Of a stretch of DNA of 64,000 nucleotides, positions 1 through 11,439 are shown piece by piece (position 1 is the stretch's first letter; the number at the start of each line of letters is the position of its first letter). The DNA is taken from assembly GCA_946406115.1 (NCBI GenBank), contig OX291552.1, forward strand, positions 10,178,836 through 10,242,835, read 5' to 3'. This DNA is from Apoda limacodes (taxonomy: Eukaryota; Arthropoda; Insecta; Lepidoptera; Limacodidae). The translations under genes were made by a program, and so were the position numbers. A model generated the notes under the pieces. It saw nothing but the letters and a program-made list of their open reading frames with translations. It had not been told where the DNA came from and ran no database searches.

Positions 1-373
1 ACACTGTGGCACCCAAGATATTGTAACCGCAAACATGGTTGTTCACATAAAAGATGGGAAGATGACTTTGTGAAGTTGCCAGGAAAAACATGGCCTATAA
101 TGGCATGCAATAGACACAAGTGAAAAATGAAGAGACAGGCCCTCGTCTAAACTAAAGGCTTAAGTTATTAATATTATTAGCTTCGTCTCTTTCACAGTTT
201 TGTGGCCGTTTTTACTTTGGAGCTGATTATAAAAAGTGCTGTCCAGTTTCTGTCTATGGGAGTAACCATCTGTAATGGTTTATTCTTTCAAAACAAGATA
301 TTTCCAGATCTCTTGTATGTACATATCTAACTAAGTTTGACTTTACAACAAAATTATATAATGAATATAGAAC
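1..373. other. intron or 3' flank with a dispersed repeat
   Basis: No coding exon was recognised here. Bases about 120-275 (agagacaggc ... gtctctttcacag ... gtgctgtccagtttct) belong to a dispersed family with other members near 10180-10420, 12530-12750 and 57040-57300. By analogy with the paralogous domains, a short phase 0 to phase 1 exon should follow the exon at 374-488 on the minus strand. None was found, so it may lie beyond the window edge. Confidence 0.4.
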
Positions 374-488
374 CTTGACTAGTACTTCATCATGTGTAAA
401 TTCTATTCCAGGATTAATCAAGGAAAAAGCATCATCCTCCATTATTAAACCAACATTCACATCTGCTGTCATGTTTGCAAATGATATG
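374..488 (-). CDS. TULIP-like gene, exon 15 (third domain, strand pair)
   Basis: 115-nt exon, phase 2 in and phase 0 out. The acceptor is tttgtttcag; the donor gttcta after ...GTCAAG is weak, so the 3' edge is uncertain. It reads VGLIMEDDAFSLINPG and aligns by eye with the exon at 18868-19025 (GFMTLSANDQTAHLAMML...) and with the plus-strand exon 62562-62676. It has the same length and phases as the exons at 26313-26427 and 62562-62676. Confidence 0.6.
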
Positions 489-1426
489 CTGAAACAAATA
501 ATTATAAAATAATAGATTAATTATGAATCAAAGAAACATATGTATCCCTATTCCACTAATAAAATAACATTAATATCCAGAAAAGGTATGCAAACAGAAA
601 TAAAAATGGATAAAGTAATTGAATATACTCCAGAACTGGCAATAATACCTTTATTATAATTCAAGTTGGTAATTACATATTTTTACAGCTAAGCAGTGCA
701 AATATCTCTTTGTCTTAAGCTTTGTATTTAATCAAGTATTAAGAATGAAGTAAACCCTATGGGTATAGTGAGGTTAAGATGTGCTATAAAAGATAATACA
801 ATAGACTATTTCTAGAGTTACTAATGTACACCTGTCTTTGTGAGAGCTTAATACTTAAAAAACCAAACCACACATATAGATCAAGTATTTTTTGAAATTG
901 TACTTGTAACAATTTTAGACTCATCTGATTTAGCAAAGACCTATAAAAATATAATATACACTTCTATTTTCATGTTTTTGCTCAGTTTGTTTATATTTCA
1001 GTTTATTCATAAATATTTGACTTTTAGCACTTGTGTCTTCCTGTTATTGATCAGTAGAGAGATAAGTAAGTATTGAGGGTTCTTTATTAAAAAACTTACC
1101 TTATTACCCTAATTTAGAAAGAATAAACTGACCACTAGTTCTAGAAACCTGAGGCCTATTCCGCAAAGTATTTTGCAAACTGTTCACTCAACAAGTCCCA
1201 CTCTTCAATCATTTTTCTGTTGCAAAATTCTTTTGAAGACTCAAATAATAAGAGAAAGTTGTCAACTAGTGACTATGCATATTATGAAAAATTGTGCAGA
1301 TTTGCTGAGTTGCACCATTCAATAGGTCCCTGGCTTTTTAGATTTTTTTGACTGTTTCACCAAGTCTATATGAATTTTCAAGTCAACAACACTACCATGA
1401 AGAAAATACGATAAACTTTTACTTAC
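489..1426. other. intron, nothing recognised
   Basis: AT-rich intron of the minus-strand TULIP-like gene. No ORF, tandem repeat or recognised mobile element was seen. Confidence 0.5.
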
Positions 1427-1612
1427 AAAACATGTCCTTCTGACATGACTGGTATAAGGTTGTAAAGGTTCTCATTGAAGGCACTATATAACCCTTTGAC
1501 GTTGACCTCACCAAGAGAACATTGCAATGCAAGTCCCATTGACTTGACATCCAGTGAAAGATTTTGTAAATGGAATGTTGGAGGTTTTACCAGCTCAAGT
1601 CTTAACAGGTTC
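1427..1612 (-). CDS. TULIP-like gene, exon 14 (third domain, core strands)
   Basis: 186-nt exon, phase 2 in and 2 out, with acceptor tacttttgcag and donor gtaagt. The peptide contains LSLDVKSMGLALQCS followed by GEVNVKGLYSAF, the alternating hydrophobic pattern of TULIP beta strands. It corresponds to the exon at 27024-27218 in the first domain and to 60130-60363 in the plus-strand gene, which have the same phases. Confidence 0.65.
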
Positions 1613-3485
1613 CTGCAAAAGTACTAGAAAGATTTGAATTTGGCATTTTACCACCAAAATCTTATCATTGTGCAAGGAGGCATTTTAGAGAGTGTTTTAT
1701 TCATATTTCAGATTCAGATTTTCTATTTTTAGTGGTGTAGGGAATGATTATTACTTTTTTGCACCTGTTGTTTTTTGGGAAATAAATTTAAATTGATATA
1801 GAAAGATCACTCCCTTATACACAAATAAAACAAAAATTCAGAAAGAAAAGCAATGTCTTCCCATAAAAAAAAATGGCTTAAAATAGTCTATATTTTAGGG
1901 CAGCACACAGAGGAATGTGTAATAAAATTGCCATCACTCCTCCCTGGACTATTATCAATTGGGTTGCATGCGACAAATTGACGTTACAGGTGCAGAAGCC
2001 AGCACCACTACACCATTTTTATATCACATTGCTTCTTTTGAGCCGGTGGAGTGAATTTGTTTTATCTAATAATTTTGCTGATAGTGGGTTTGGATGACTG
2101 GCTAACCAATGTGTATAGCTTTTCTTGCTATTTTGAATCTCCTCTAAGCCAGTGGGACTGTTAAGGTATTCGTAAATTTCTGTGTTACATGTGAACCATG
2201 GTGCATTACACACATATACATACCAGTAAATTAATATATACTTTTTTAAAAAAACCATTTCTTTTTCTCTGCTGATTTCTGATTTGTATTTGGGTATGAG
2301 AGGATACTTCTTTGTCAATAAAAATATTTTTAAATGAAAATGACATGTCGCAGAAAAGTAAAAAATTACCCAGGAAGCAATCACAGAAAATAGTGGTTAA
2401 ATAAATGTTGCTCCTGGCACACTTTCTTTTTCATCACCTTTATCTGGTTGGTTTATTATTATTAAAATTAAAGACAAGCAGTATGAGTTGCTGATGTGTC
2501 TATCTGAAGTGATGGAAATGTTCTTGTCCTTTCACAACAATATTAATCACTTAATATGTCACTCTAGTCGGGGTCTACACACTTTAAGTCTTTTAACCAC
2601 TCGTCTAGTCTATTTTTAAATGAATAAACTGAATTGGCTGGAACTACGTTGGCTAGCAATCTGTTTCAAGTTTCCACAACACAATTACTCAAGAAGTGGT
2701 CCACAATATTGGTTTCTGATCTGAAAGGGGTTACAATAAGATGTTGTTTTCTTGAGTGTCCATGAGACCCATGCTTCAAGACAAACATGTCACATGTGTT
2801 AGGCAGGTTTGTAATGTAAAAAATTGTACAATGGGTTTTACAAAAAAGGGGTCAGTAGGGTTACCACCTGTTGTTTCTTGATTTGAAGGTTGGCAGTTTA
2901 AAAAAATATGGGTTTTCAATTTATTTTATTGGAGACAAATGAATGCAGACTGAGAGTGCTCCTGATTAAACATAAGCGCAAAATGGAATACTGCCTCCGT
3001 TTCCCTCTGTCGATGGCAAGCAGTATCCCCGCATGAGGGTGTAGATACTGCATAGTGACTGTACCCCAAATCACGCCAAATTCAAACAGCCACACACATC
3101 ATGGTTGATAAAATGTTTGTTTTTGACCACAACACCTCTGACATTGAAAATACAGGTGTTTTATTTACCCCATATTTTATTTTGCTAATTATCTATTGGG
3201 TTTCTATTTTGTTATGGCCTCAAAAACAGGGTATCTGGCAAGCCTAGGGCTGAGATATAATTTTCCTTGCACATACTTTTAGTTACTCGAACAAAAACTA
3301 AATCTAAGTTTTATTCATTACTACCCCTTTTTTGCACCTCAACTCTTTTTTATAACTTTAAGCAATTATTTTAATTTAGGTACAACTGGTAAAAAAGTTT
3401 TTTCTTGAAACCATTGTCAACAGAAACAAAACATGTGGCTTTCTATTAAAAAGTCTGTTTGATTTAAATGAAATATGGTACTTAC
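1613..3485. other. intron containing a decayed LINE fragment
   Basis: Intron of the minus-strand gene. Apart from the LINE C-terminal relic at 2540-2830, listed separately, nothing coding or repetitive was recognised. The open frames at 1915-2097 and 2019-2384 show no domain and look like chance. Confidence 0.45.
2540..2830 (-). mobile_element. non-LTR retrotransposon ORF2 C-terminal relic
   Basis: On the minus strand the sequence reads RSETNIVDHFLSNCVVET, an in-frame stop, then SVYSFKNRLDEWLKDLK. This resembles the conserved C-terminus after the reverse transcriptase of jockey/CR1-type LINEs (R-x-x-F-F-x-x-R-V-V-x-x-W-N ... F-K-x-x-L-D). It is a short broken fragment with no complete domain, probably an old insertion. 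Confidence 0.5.
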
Positions 3486-3583
3486 ACCTGTGTATTTTTG
3501 GCAAAGTATGAGGTATCTTCCAAACCATCTGGTTTTATTTGTTCACCATTTTTAGTCTGTTGTAAAGCGACGTTAGTGAAACT
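3486..3583 (-). CDS. TULIP-like gene, exon 13 (third domain)
   Basis: 98-nt exon, phase 0 in and 2 out. The acceptor is atttgtag. The donor gtaagt follows ...ACACAGGT; using this GT|gtaagt junction is what keeps the next exon open. The peptide begins SFTNVALQQTKNGEQIK. It corresponds in position and phase to plus-strand exon 59745-59854. Confidence 0.6.
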
Positions 3584-3660
3584 CTACAAATAAAACATAT
3601 GGTAAGTAAATTATTCAATAAAGAGTATTCAAATATTCAATATAAATAAGTTTAATTAAC

Positions 3661-3782
3661 TCTTTTAATAACATCTTGAAGGTTGGGTTGAATTTTAGTT
3701 AGTAAATCGTCGAGTTCCTGATTGATATCTTTACTTTCCTCCTCAGACATTTTGTCGCCAACATTCCCTTCCACAATATTAT
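3661..3782 (-). CDS. TULIP-like gene, exon 12 (start of third domain)
   Basis: 122-nt exon, phase 1 in and 0 out. It reads INQELDDLLTKIQPNLQDV, an amphipathic helix like the opening helices of the other domains. The acceptor (tgaattcaag) has a poor pyrimidine tract and the donor (gttaat) is weak. It contains ATG at codon 12 (MSEEESKD). If the acceptor is false, this ATG could start a separate gene, but no signal peptide follows it, which would be unusual for this family. Confidence 0.5.
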
Positions 3783-3939
3783 CTTGAATTCATAAAGCAA
3801 CGAAACAGTAATCTTGAAAATAATAAATCAACGACAGAAAATTTACACGAATGACATTGACAGCTGACAGCGTCAACAATAATGTTGCCGAATGCTAAAA
3901 TAGTAATCATATTTTTTTACATCTTCTTTCTTTAAAAAT

Positions 3940-5297
3940 CTCATCAGGAAGCTACATCACTATGGTATTAGAGGCAAAGCTCTCGACCTTTTGACATCCT
4001 ATATGAGTAGGAGAGTACAGAAAATAGATGTCAACGGTGAAAGATCTCCGGGATCAGCGGTCACTATAGGAGTCCCTCAGGGCTCAATTTTAGGTCCTTT
4101 TCTATTTCTTATTTACATTAACGATCTCCCATATAATGTAAAAAACCATGACATTGTCTTATTTGCTGATGACACCTCTTTGCTTTTTAAAGTTAAGAGA
4201 GGACAGACATGTTATAATGAATTAAATGATGCCCTTTCTAAAATTGTAACTTGGTTTAACGCTAATAATTTGTTACTTAATGAAAAAAAAAACCAAATGT
4301 GTTAAATTTACATTACCAAATGTTAGTCATAGACAGACATGTATTAATATTAATGGCGAGCAATTAGAACTTGTTAATTCAACAGTCTTTCTTGGCATAA
4401 CGCTGGACTCCAAGCTTCAATGGGGTCGTCATATTCATAACCTAGCCAAAAAACTTAGCTCTGCTGTGTATGCGATCAAGAAAATAAGACAATTGACCGA
4501 TGTCGACACTGCAAAAATAGTATATTTTAGCTATTTCCATAGTTTAATGACATATGGTATCCTAATGTGGGGTAGCGCTGCTGATGTCAATACAATATTT
4601 TTGTTACAAAAAAGGGCAATTCGTGCTATTTATAAATTAGGATCTAGGATATCTCTGAGGGATAGGTTTAGGGAAGTAAAAATTTTAACTTTAGTGTCGC
4701 AGTACATATATAAAAATCTTTTATATGTACATAAAAATATCAATAGTTTCAGCAAGAAAAGTGACGTTCACAAAGTAAATACTAGAAGTAAAAATAAGCT
4801 GTTGGTGCATGATACACGTCTACACAAAATAAGTAACTCTTTTATGGGGCAATGTATACACTTTTACAACAAAGTTCCCAATAAAATTCATAATCTATCA
4901 ATAAGTAAATTTAAATCTTTTATTAAGCAGGTACTTTGTAAAAAGGCATACTACAATATTTCAGACTATGTAAATGATAAAAATCCTTGGGACTGATGAT
5001 GCTCAATTACAGGATGCATAGGTAAACCAAATTAAAATGGAAATAACATAAAATTGTACGACTAAAAATCTTTTATTTTAAACATTAATTGTATTTTAGT
5101 TTATTTAAGTGTTTTTAAAAGAGTAACTATCGAGTTTCTTGCCGGATTCTTCTCGGTAGAAATAAACAACATTGTGAACCGGCGGGAAGGTGGGAGGGTT
5201 CAAAAAATAATATTTTATAACTTTGACGATTCAAAAGTGATTGTAAAATCCTTATTTGAATAAACCATTTTGATTTTGACTTTGACTTTTGACTTTA
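3940..5297 (+). mobile_element. 5'-truncated LINE (jockey/CR1 type), reverse transcriptase C-terminal half and 3' tail
   Basis: The frame opens at KLHHYGIRGKALDLLTSY (about 3955). It passes the RT motif GVPQGSILGPFLF and the catalytic FADDT (about 4162-4176), then shifts frame at an A-run near 4280-4291 and continues to 4996. The second half contains LGITLDSKLQWGRH, typical of the region after RT. The 3' end carries TTTGACTT-type short repeats at about 5270-5297. The same 3' end recurs at 12316-12480 (minus) and 51450-51780 (plus). Endonuclease and most of RT are missing, so the copy is dead on arrival and also frameshifted. Confidence 0.8.
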
Positions 5298-5391
5298 CCT
5301 TTACCAAATTTTGTAAAACTAGCTGTCTGTGGTCAATTGTTTTCAATGGTTTCGTTCACTGCTTCAATGCGCTTAATGTCATAATCCAGCC

Positions 5392-5610
5392 ATGTTAAAA
5401 ATACATAAATTCTGTATGACATACTGTAAAATCTCGGCCTATTATCTTTGGTTGGGTTATTGATATCAAGCGCATTATGTTTATTATGTCGGTCAACAAA
5501 ATTATACTTTCTATAAATTCTGTATAACACTATAAATCTTGACCGGCTTATTCTCTTTAGTTGGATTATTAACATTAAGCTCGTTGTGTACCTACATTAT
5601 GTTGGTGAAC
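5392..5610. repeat. imperfect tandem duplication of about 115 bp
   Basis: Two diverged units share ataaattctgtatgac, ctcggcctattatctttgg and attatgttggtcaacaaa-like segments in the same order (first unit about 5392-5508, second about 5509-5610). Neither has a coding frame. Confidence 0.45.
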
Positions 5611-6124
5611 GAAACGCCACTAAATTAAGACTGCCATAAAGTTTAAATTCTATTAATCGTTTACAGAAAAATCAGTACTGGTTTTTTTTTAATTGACTTA
5701 AAAAAGGAGGAGGTTTTTTACTAATCCACAGTTTAGTCCCATTTTAATTTAGTCATGATTGGTCCAAGAAAATCAGAGTTAATTGAGAAAATGTTTTTAA
5801 GTTGTAACATGTTGATTATTTAGACGAGCTTATATCGCAGCGGTCTCTACGTCTAAACTAGTCATGTAAATTTCTGCGTAGCGGACGAACCACTTTGAAT
5901 GACATTGACGAAACAATAAACAATAGAATAATCGCTCCGCATTTTTATACGTAACTTATGTGACGTGCACTCTAGTTGTCAACGGTCAACTCAACAGTCT
6001 AATTCTGGGCGCACTGCGGTGCGATATAATCGTAAGGCATCAGATTTGGTGCGCGCTTTAAATTTGAATTGTACAGGCTTTGATAGGAATTATTGGCCTT
6101 AGGCCATATGTAGGCCATCAGTAA
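5611..6124. other. intronic stretch, nothing recognised
   Basis: No ORF of note and no recognised repeat. It contains a short polyT/A-rich piece and then ordinary sequence up to the minisatellite. Confidence 0.4.
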
Positions 6125-6728
6125 AACAGTATGTCTGTGTGCTACACACACGTTATGGTATTGACAATAACGTCTGTATGCTGCACACATGCTATGATCT
6201 TGACAATAACTACTATTTGCTACATACACGCTATGATATTGACAATAACATCTGCGTGCTACACACACGCTATGATATTAACAATAACGTCTGTGTGCTA
6301 CACTCACGCTATGATATTGACAATAACGAATATATGCTACACACACGCTATGATAGTGACAATAACAACTGTGTGCTACACACATGCTTTGATATTGACA
6401 ATAACGTATGTATGGTACACACACGCTATAATATTGACAGTAACATCTGTGTGCTACACACACGCTTTGATATTGACAATAACGTATATATGCTACACAC
6501 ACGCTATAATATTGACAGTAACACCTGTGTGCTACACACACGCTTTGATATTGACAATAACGTCTGTATGCTACACACACGCTTTGATATTGACAATAAC
6601 GTCGATATGCCACACATACCCTATGATACTGGACAGTAACGACTATATGCTACACACATGCTATGATATTGACAATAACGAATATATGCTACACACACGC
6701 TATGATAGTGACAATAACACCTGTGTGT
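6125..6728. repeat. 39-bp minisatellite, about 15 copies
   Basis: The unit is approximately tgctacacacacgctatgat followed by attgacaataacgtctgtg, 39 bp in all, repeated from about 6125 to 6728 with scattered substitutions. Because 39 is divisible by three, three long open frames run through it (two plus, one minus). These are periodic artefacts, not genes. The array lies in an intron of the minus-strand TULIP-like gene. Confidence 0.9.
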
Positions 6729-7937
6729 TAAGTTTTATTACAAAAACATTTTGTTGGCGAGAATTCTCAATGATACCTTTCGATTTGATTGAACCTTTTG
6801 ACCTGGACCATATTTTTTGTTTCGTACGCCTATATGTGAAGGAATTATTGTGATCGTGCGGAAACAACTGCGGTTTTTAAAAAATCTATTGATTAAAACC
6901 CGGAACTTTAGAATATTGTTACTTCATTGGATTGTATGTATATGTACCGCCTGTTGATTGAAATGGGTCTGATCGCAGCACGCGATTTTCTTATCGAAGA
7001 AATATAGTCCCAGTTTGACCATGTCAGCCTCCTAGCTAGAGAAATGGTTCGAACTGCTTTATGATATAAAGTAGCGTAGTTCTTAATTCATAGAAACGTT
7101 TACAGATTCAATAATTTCAGCAGTAGACTTGTGTCAAATTAAAACTCGCATATCTCATATAGAAACAGTTTATTCAGAATTTAATACGATTCAAGTGAAA
7201 ATTGAAATATTAGTAGACGATCCAGAACTTCAATACGTCAAACTCGAATCCTTTGACAGATAATATTTTCAAAAGGTCTTATTTGCTAAATGCCTGTTAA
7301 AGGATGGTGAACGTAATTTAAAGAGGCGAGGGAGGGGACAGTTTTTTGTCGCCGAAGAGCATAGCTTCGCAGCTGAGTATGGTAAGCCGACCATGCACCT
7401 CCAGGACGCCTGTAGAGACAGTCAGATGTTCATTTCCAGCGTGTAGGTCTAGATTGCCATCGCCGATTTACCCCTTTAATGACCACGAGAACGGCCATTC
7501 GACGGATGACAAGGTATGTAAATCCAATATAATACAGCAGAATCCTCTAACAAAAGATTTCGAAACTAATAGTTGTGCCTTGAATCTAGTGATGGATAAA
7601 ACAGTAATGTCAAGCTTTTTAGTGATTACCACCTCGATTTAGTGTCCGTTATAATAAGTGGCTTGAATTTAACGATGCGTTTGTCTCGCTAGTTCATGAT
7701 AGCCCGCGTATAAGAAAAAACTTGAAATTTGTTAATCGATACATTTTGAAGCTACTGTGCCACAGGCAGATACAAATAAAGACAGACAGACAGAGGCTTC
7801 AAATATATCAACATCCTGCTTTCAAGTCGAAGGTATGCCAGTATCGAAAGACTGATGCGTTTTACAACATTCTAAATATTACAATTTCCATGTCCATGTT
7901 GGGCCACTTTCTAAATATCGATATTAAAAAAAGAAAA
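6729..7937. other. intronic stretch, nothing recognised
   Basis: There is a 98-codon plus-strand frame at 7346-7642 with no recognisable domain and no upstream signals. No repeat was identified. It is treated as non-coding. Confidence 0.35.
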
Positions 7938-8110
7938 AAATCGGCCAAGTGCGAGTCAGACTCGCGCACGAAGGGTTCCGTACCATTATCTACAAAAACG
8001 AGCAAAAAAATCACGTATGTTATATGGGAGCCCCCTTAAATATTTATTTTTTTCTGTTTTTTAGTAGTCGTTGTAAACAACACAAATAAATAACAATTTG
8101 ACATTTGAAA
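7938..8110 (+). mobile_element. SINE-like element, 5' portion
   Basis: The piece starts with an A-run and the core tcggccaagtgcgagtcaga, then the tRNA B-box-like gggttccgtacc and atgggagcccccttaaatat. This is the 5' half of the SINE-like family seen complete at 49768-50057. It lacks the 3' acggacggacgg part. The family resembles the abundant lepidopteran Metulj-type SINEs; the name is from memory and not verified. Confidence 0.75.
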
Positions 8111-8589
8111 TACACGTAAAAGACAAAGAAATAATTGAGTAAAGGTACTCGAACAAAAAATTATTAAGTACCCAATTAGTTTTTCAATTACAGCTAATAT
8201 GTAAAAAAATAAGGAATAAAAACTAATTCAAAAACAAACCTACTTCAAAACTGAAATTTCTTTCAATTTTAATTTTTTGAGGTCGGTGCTGCTAAGAAGC
8301 ATGCGCATGCAACGAAGTGCTCCTCCTACGTGTATTATCGTCCGTTCAAGTAACGAGTTGCGCTCTCTTTGGCATCGACTTTTTGACATTCGGGCGCGTT
8401 CAGCACTCATCGCTGCAAATCGGGTGGTAGGCGAGGTATGTGACGTGTTCAACAGCATTGTACCGCATACTACGACTGCCAAGTGACAACGTTTATTCCA
8501 AATATTAAGGCTGACACCGATCTTAAAAAAATAGTTAACACATTGGTTTTTTCAAATATAAAACTTTTATTTCTCCGTTTGTAGTCATC

Positions 8590-8910
8590 TTCTATACGTA
8601 TAAAATGCTTTGTCCAGAATGACTGACGGATCAACGCACAGCCTAAACCGCTGATCATAGAGACCTGAAACTTGGATGGTGTGTTCTTTGTATGACGTAG
8701 CCATCCGATAAGAAAGGATTTTTCGAAATTCTACCCCTAGGGGGGTGTTAAGGGGGGCAAATTTTGTATGGGACAAAGTGATTCCTTGGTCCAATTTCAA
8801 ATTTTGCATAAACCTTTTTTGACAGAATTGATCAGACATCTTTCGTATTTTATTGAAATTCATCCCCTAACAGGGTTTAAAAGGGGTAGAAATTTATTTT
8901 GCCGGTGAAT
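8590..8910 (-). repeat. dispersed repeat copy (same family as 31712-31840 and 32561-32690)
   Basis: The reverse complement of the opening piece (gctttgtccagaatgactga, aaccgctgatcatagag, gtgttctttgtatgacgtag) matches the two plus-strand copies near 31.7 and 32.6 kb. The inner part holds C/G-rich runs such as cccctaggggggtgttaagg. No coding capacity was seen. Confidence 0.65.
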
Positions 8911-9540
8911 TGCTTCAAAGTTGATATCAATACTCTTTAGTGCTTTTGATTTAAATTACATTTTATTTTGACACATGTTTGAAAACGCAATCCAATTTTA
9001 TTCAAAAAATACGTTCAAGTCACTTAAAAATATAAGCAAATACTCTTTACTTCTAAATTACTATTTTTCCTTAGTGTAATTAACCACTGTACTGAGTGTA
9101 GAGGGAGAGGAGTTGATACCTCCTTTTCTCTCCCGAATCCAGGCGGAGCAGGGGCAATGGTTATGTGGACGTTGCCCCGATTTCGGGGGGAGAACTTGCA
9201 ACTTTTGTTGCCGCCATTGCCACCATGCGGGTTGTCGACAAATGAAAAAGTGTACCCGTTGCTTTTTAGTTTGTAAGAGGATGACTTTTATGAGGATTTC
9301 TTAGCAAAAAATGTTGATTTTCCATATATATATCCAGGTATTATTATCCAGTTTTCATATTTACATTATAACTTGTTTACATCATAATTGAACTAATTTT
9401 GTTTTTGTGGTAAAGGTAAAAAAGAAGGTCATACAAATGTAGTGATTTATCCTAAAGTAAAAGTAAATCTTTTTACTAGTTAAGTTTTGTGAGCGTAAAT
9501 TTTTCTTTATATTTTAAATGCATTGTCTTCTTTTCCTCAC
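8911..9540. other. intronic stretch, nothing recognised
   Basis: It contains a short GC-richer patch at 9090-9300 with a Cys-rich 63-codon plus frame (see rejected list). No supported gene. Confidence 0.35.
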
Positions 9541-9963
9541 TTTTAGTTTCTGGAAGTTCTAACTCTATGCTATCATTTTTTGTAACAATATAGTCCGGAG
9601 ATGTATCATCTTTTTCATTTGATTCTTTATCCAGATCAGTGTCTGATGGTCCTGGCGCTACCGTAACTGTGTAAGGTTCTTCTATATTATCTTCAGAATG
9701 TGTTTTTTCATTTGGTGTCCCGTCGTCAGATCGTGGTTTTGATTCTTCGTTTTGTGTGCTTGGATCTGATGTCCCTTCGTCGGATTGTGGTGTTGGCTTT
9801 TCGTTTTGTGAGACTGGGTCTTTTTCGTTATTTGGAGCAGATTCATGTGATTCATCTTCATAGGTGCCTGGATCTGGATGACGTGTTGTTTCAGATTCAC
9901 CGGTTTCATCGGATTCGTTTTCAGCTGATTTGTGTGGTAATTCACTAGGCACCAGACGACTTT
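9541..9963 (-). CDS. TULIP-like gene, exon 11 (acidic Ser/Thr/Glu-rich linker)
   Basis: 423-nt exon, phase 1 in and, if donor gtgagg after ...ACTAAAA is used, phase 1 out, which fits the next exon at 3661-3782. The product is low complexity, rich in Glu, Ser, Asp, Thr, Pro and Asn, with loose internal repeats such as QNEKPTPQSDEGTSDPS and QNEESKPRSDDGT. It probably forms a disordered spacer between the second and third domains. Alternatively the frame runs on to a stop at 9476 and ends the protein there. The acceptor is tttgtgtcacag. Confidence 0.6.
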
Positions 9964-10794
9964 CTGTGACACAAATAATATTGTTTATTAAAGTACAGTA
10001 AAAATGTCTGATATGTTATATTTTTTAGGTTAAGGTATCTTGGTGAGATTGTCGTTAGTTTAAGTAATTTTTTTAACAATTGTTTTTCAGTAGTTTTTGG
10101 AGTTCTGTGGTATCGTGCTCCGTTTATTGAAATTTGAACTCTTCGCCTAGTTGCAGTCATAGGCATAGCGAACTGGAGAGCGGGAAATCTTAGCCAGATT
10201 TGAAAATAAAAAATTGTCGCAAAAGTGTGACAGACACAAAGCAAAATTGTGTCTTATGTAGTTGTGTCTTTCTAACTTGTTTTAATAAATATAAACAAAC
10301 AAAAGAGAAATAGAGACCATAGGTTTGTTTTGTCTCTTTCTAAAGGATGTCAATTTTGTGAGGCAACATTGGACATATTACAGAACTCGAAGTTTATGGT
10401 TGCAGAAGATTAATAGCTTTTAGATCACACGGCGTAAACCCTATTTTTTTTTTATATTATGCGATGACACAGTAGAAGTCGGTGGTGCCCTAGTGGTTTC
10501 AATTTCACTTTGTAAACTGTATTGTGAGTACCTATTAGGTATTAGGCATCTAACCTATTTTTAAAAAAAACATGCTCATAAAGTAGCTATTATTGCACGG
10601 GTATTAAGTTAATTAGCAGCCATAAAGTAGAAAACACGAGTGCTTTTTCTTTCTCATAACTGCACTAGTACGTAATGATACTTTAGCTCTAGCTGATACT
10701 TTCTTCTAATTTAAGCAAAATATACGCAAATGCCGGCTGTGCGATCTGTGCCAGTGCCTATTCTTTCACAAGCGCGAAATGCCTAAAGAAACAG
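9964..10794. other. intron with a dispersed repeat
   Basis: Bases about 10180-10420 contain gtgacagacacaaagc, gtctctttctaaagg and caattttgtgaggcaac. They match the family also seen at 120-275, 12530-12750 and 57040-57300. Nothing else recognised; the 99-codon minus frame at 9945-10244 overlaps the acceptor region and looks like chance. Confidence 0.45.
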
Positions 10795-11130
10795 CCAAGT
10801 GCGTGTCGGACTTCGCACATTTAAGGTTCCGTACCAAGTTATGAATATAAGCCGTCCGAAAGGCAAAATTATTAATAATCAATAGGTGAGTGAATCCCTT
10901 CTGTGCATTTGACGGCAAAATAAGTTGGTCTCAATAGGAAAAACGAGGGAATTTAGGGAAAAATATACGTTATAATATACATTATCGCCAAATTAAAATT
11001 TCATAGGAAGTTAAAAAATTCTTTGGAACAAAATTTTGTAAAAAAAGCTGAATTTGATAGCTTCTCATCGTTTTGTTTTTCAATTTTTTTTTAAAACAAA
11101 AATACAGTATTTATCTAATCAATGAGCGCT
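10795..11130 (+). mobile_element. SINE-like element, plus-oriented member of an inverted pair
   Basis: It starts gccaagtgcgtgtcggactt and continues ttaaggttccgtaccaag, with ataggtgagtgaatccctt and acgagggaatttagggaaaa further in. The reverse complement of 11440-11880 shows the same blocks in the same order, so the two form a long imperfect inverted repeat. Confidence 0.6.
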
Positions 11131-11439
11131 AATCAACAATACCCTCCCCACTCGATGGTGTAGGTCAATTTTATTTAAAGCTTTATAGGAATTATGCTGG
11201 GCTTGAATAGTCCAAAGAGCTTTTTGTGAATAGTTTCGTCAATTCGGTAGTAAAAAGTATGCAAGTTTTCACAGGTCTAGAAAGGTAATACTTGTATTCA
11301 TTTTTCTCTCGAATTCCTGAATACGTGGATTCTTGTGACTGTTCACAATTAGCTTCCATGTCGGTCGTTTGCCTACTTATGTTTAGAGAAATAAGTATTT
11401 ATATATATATGTAATGGCGGGCGATTTTCTTTTTAGGGT

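Noticed and set aside
6131..6853. Long overlapping frames of 240, 166 and 111 codons
   Set aside because: They run through the 39-bp minisatellite; the unit length divisible by three keeps frames open on both strands. No gene signals.
7346..7642. 98-codon plus-strand frame
   Set aside because: No homology pattern, no start context and no neighbouring exons in phase.
8240..8486. Overlapping 80- and 69-codon frames on opposite strands
   Set aside because: No domain recognised; GC-richer patch, probably a mobile-element scrap, but not enough to name it.
9113..9304. Cys/His-rich 63-codon frame resembling a zinc-binding peptide
   Set aside because: Short, no splice or promoter context, and no recognisable spacing of a known finger; it lies in a GC-rich patch of an intron.
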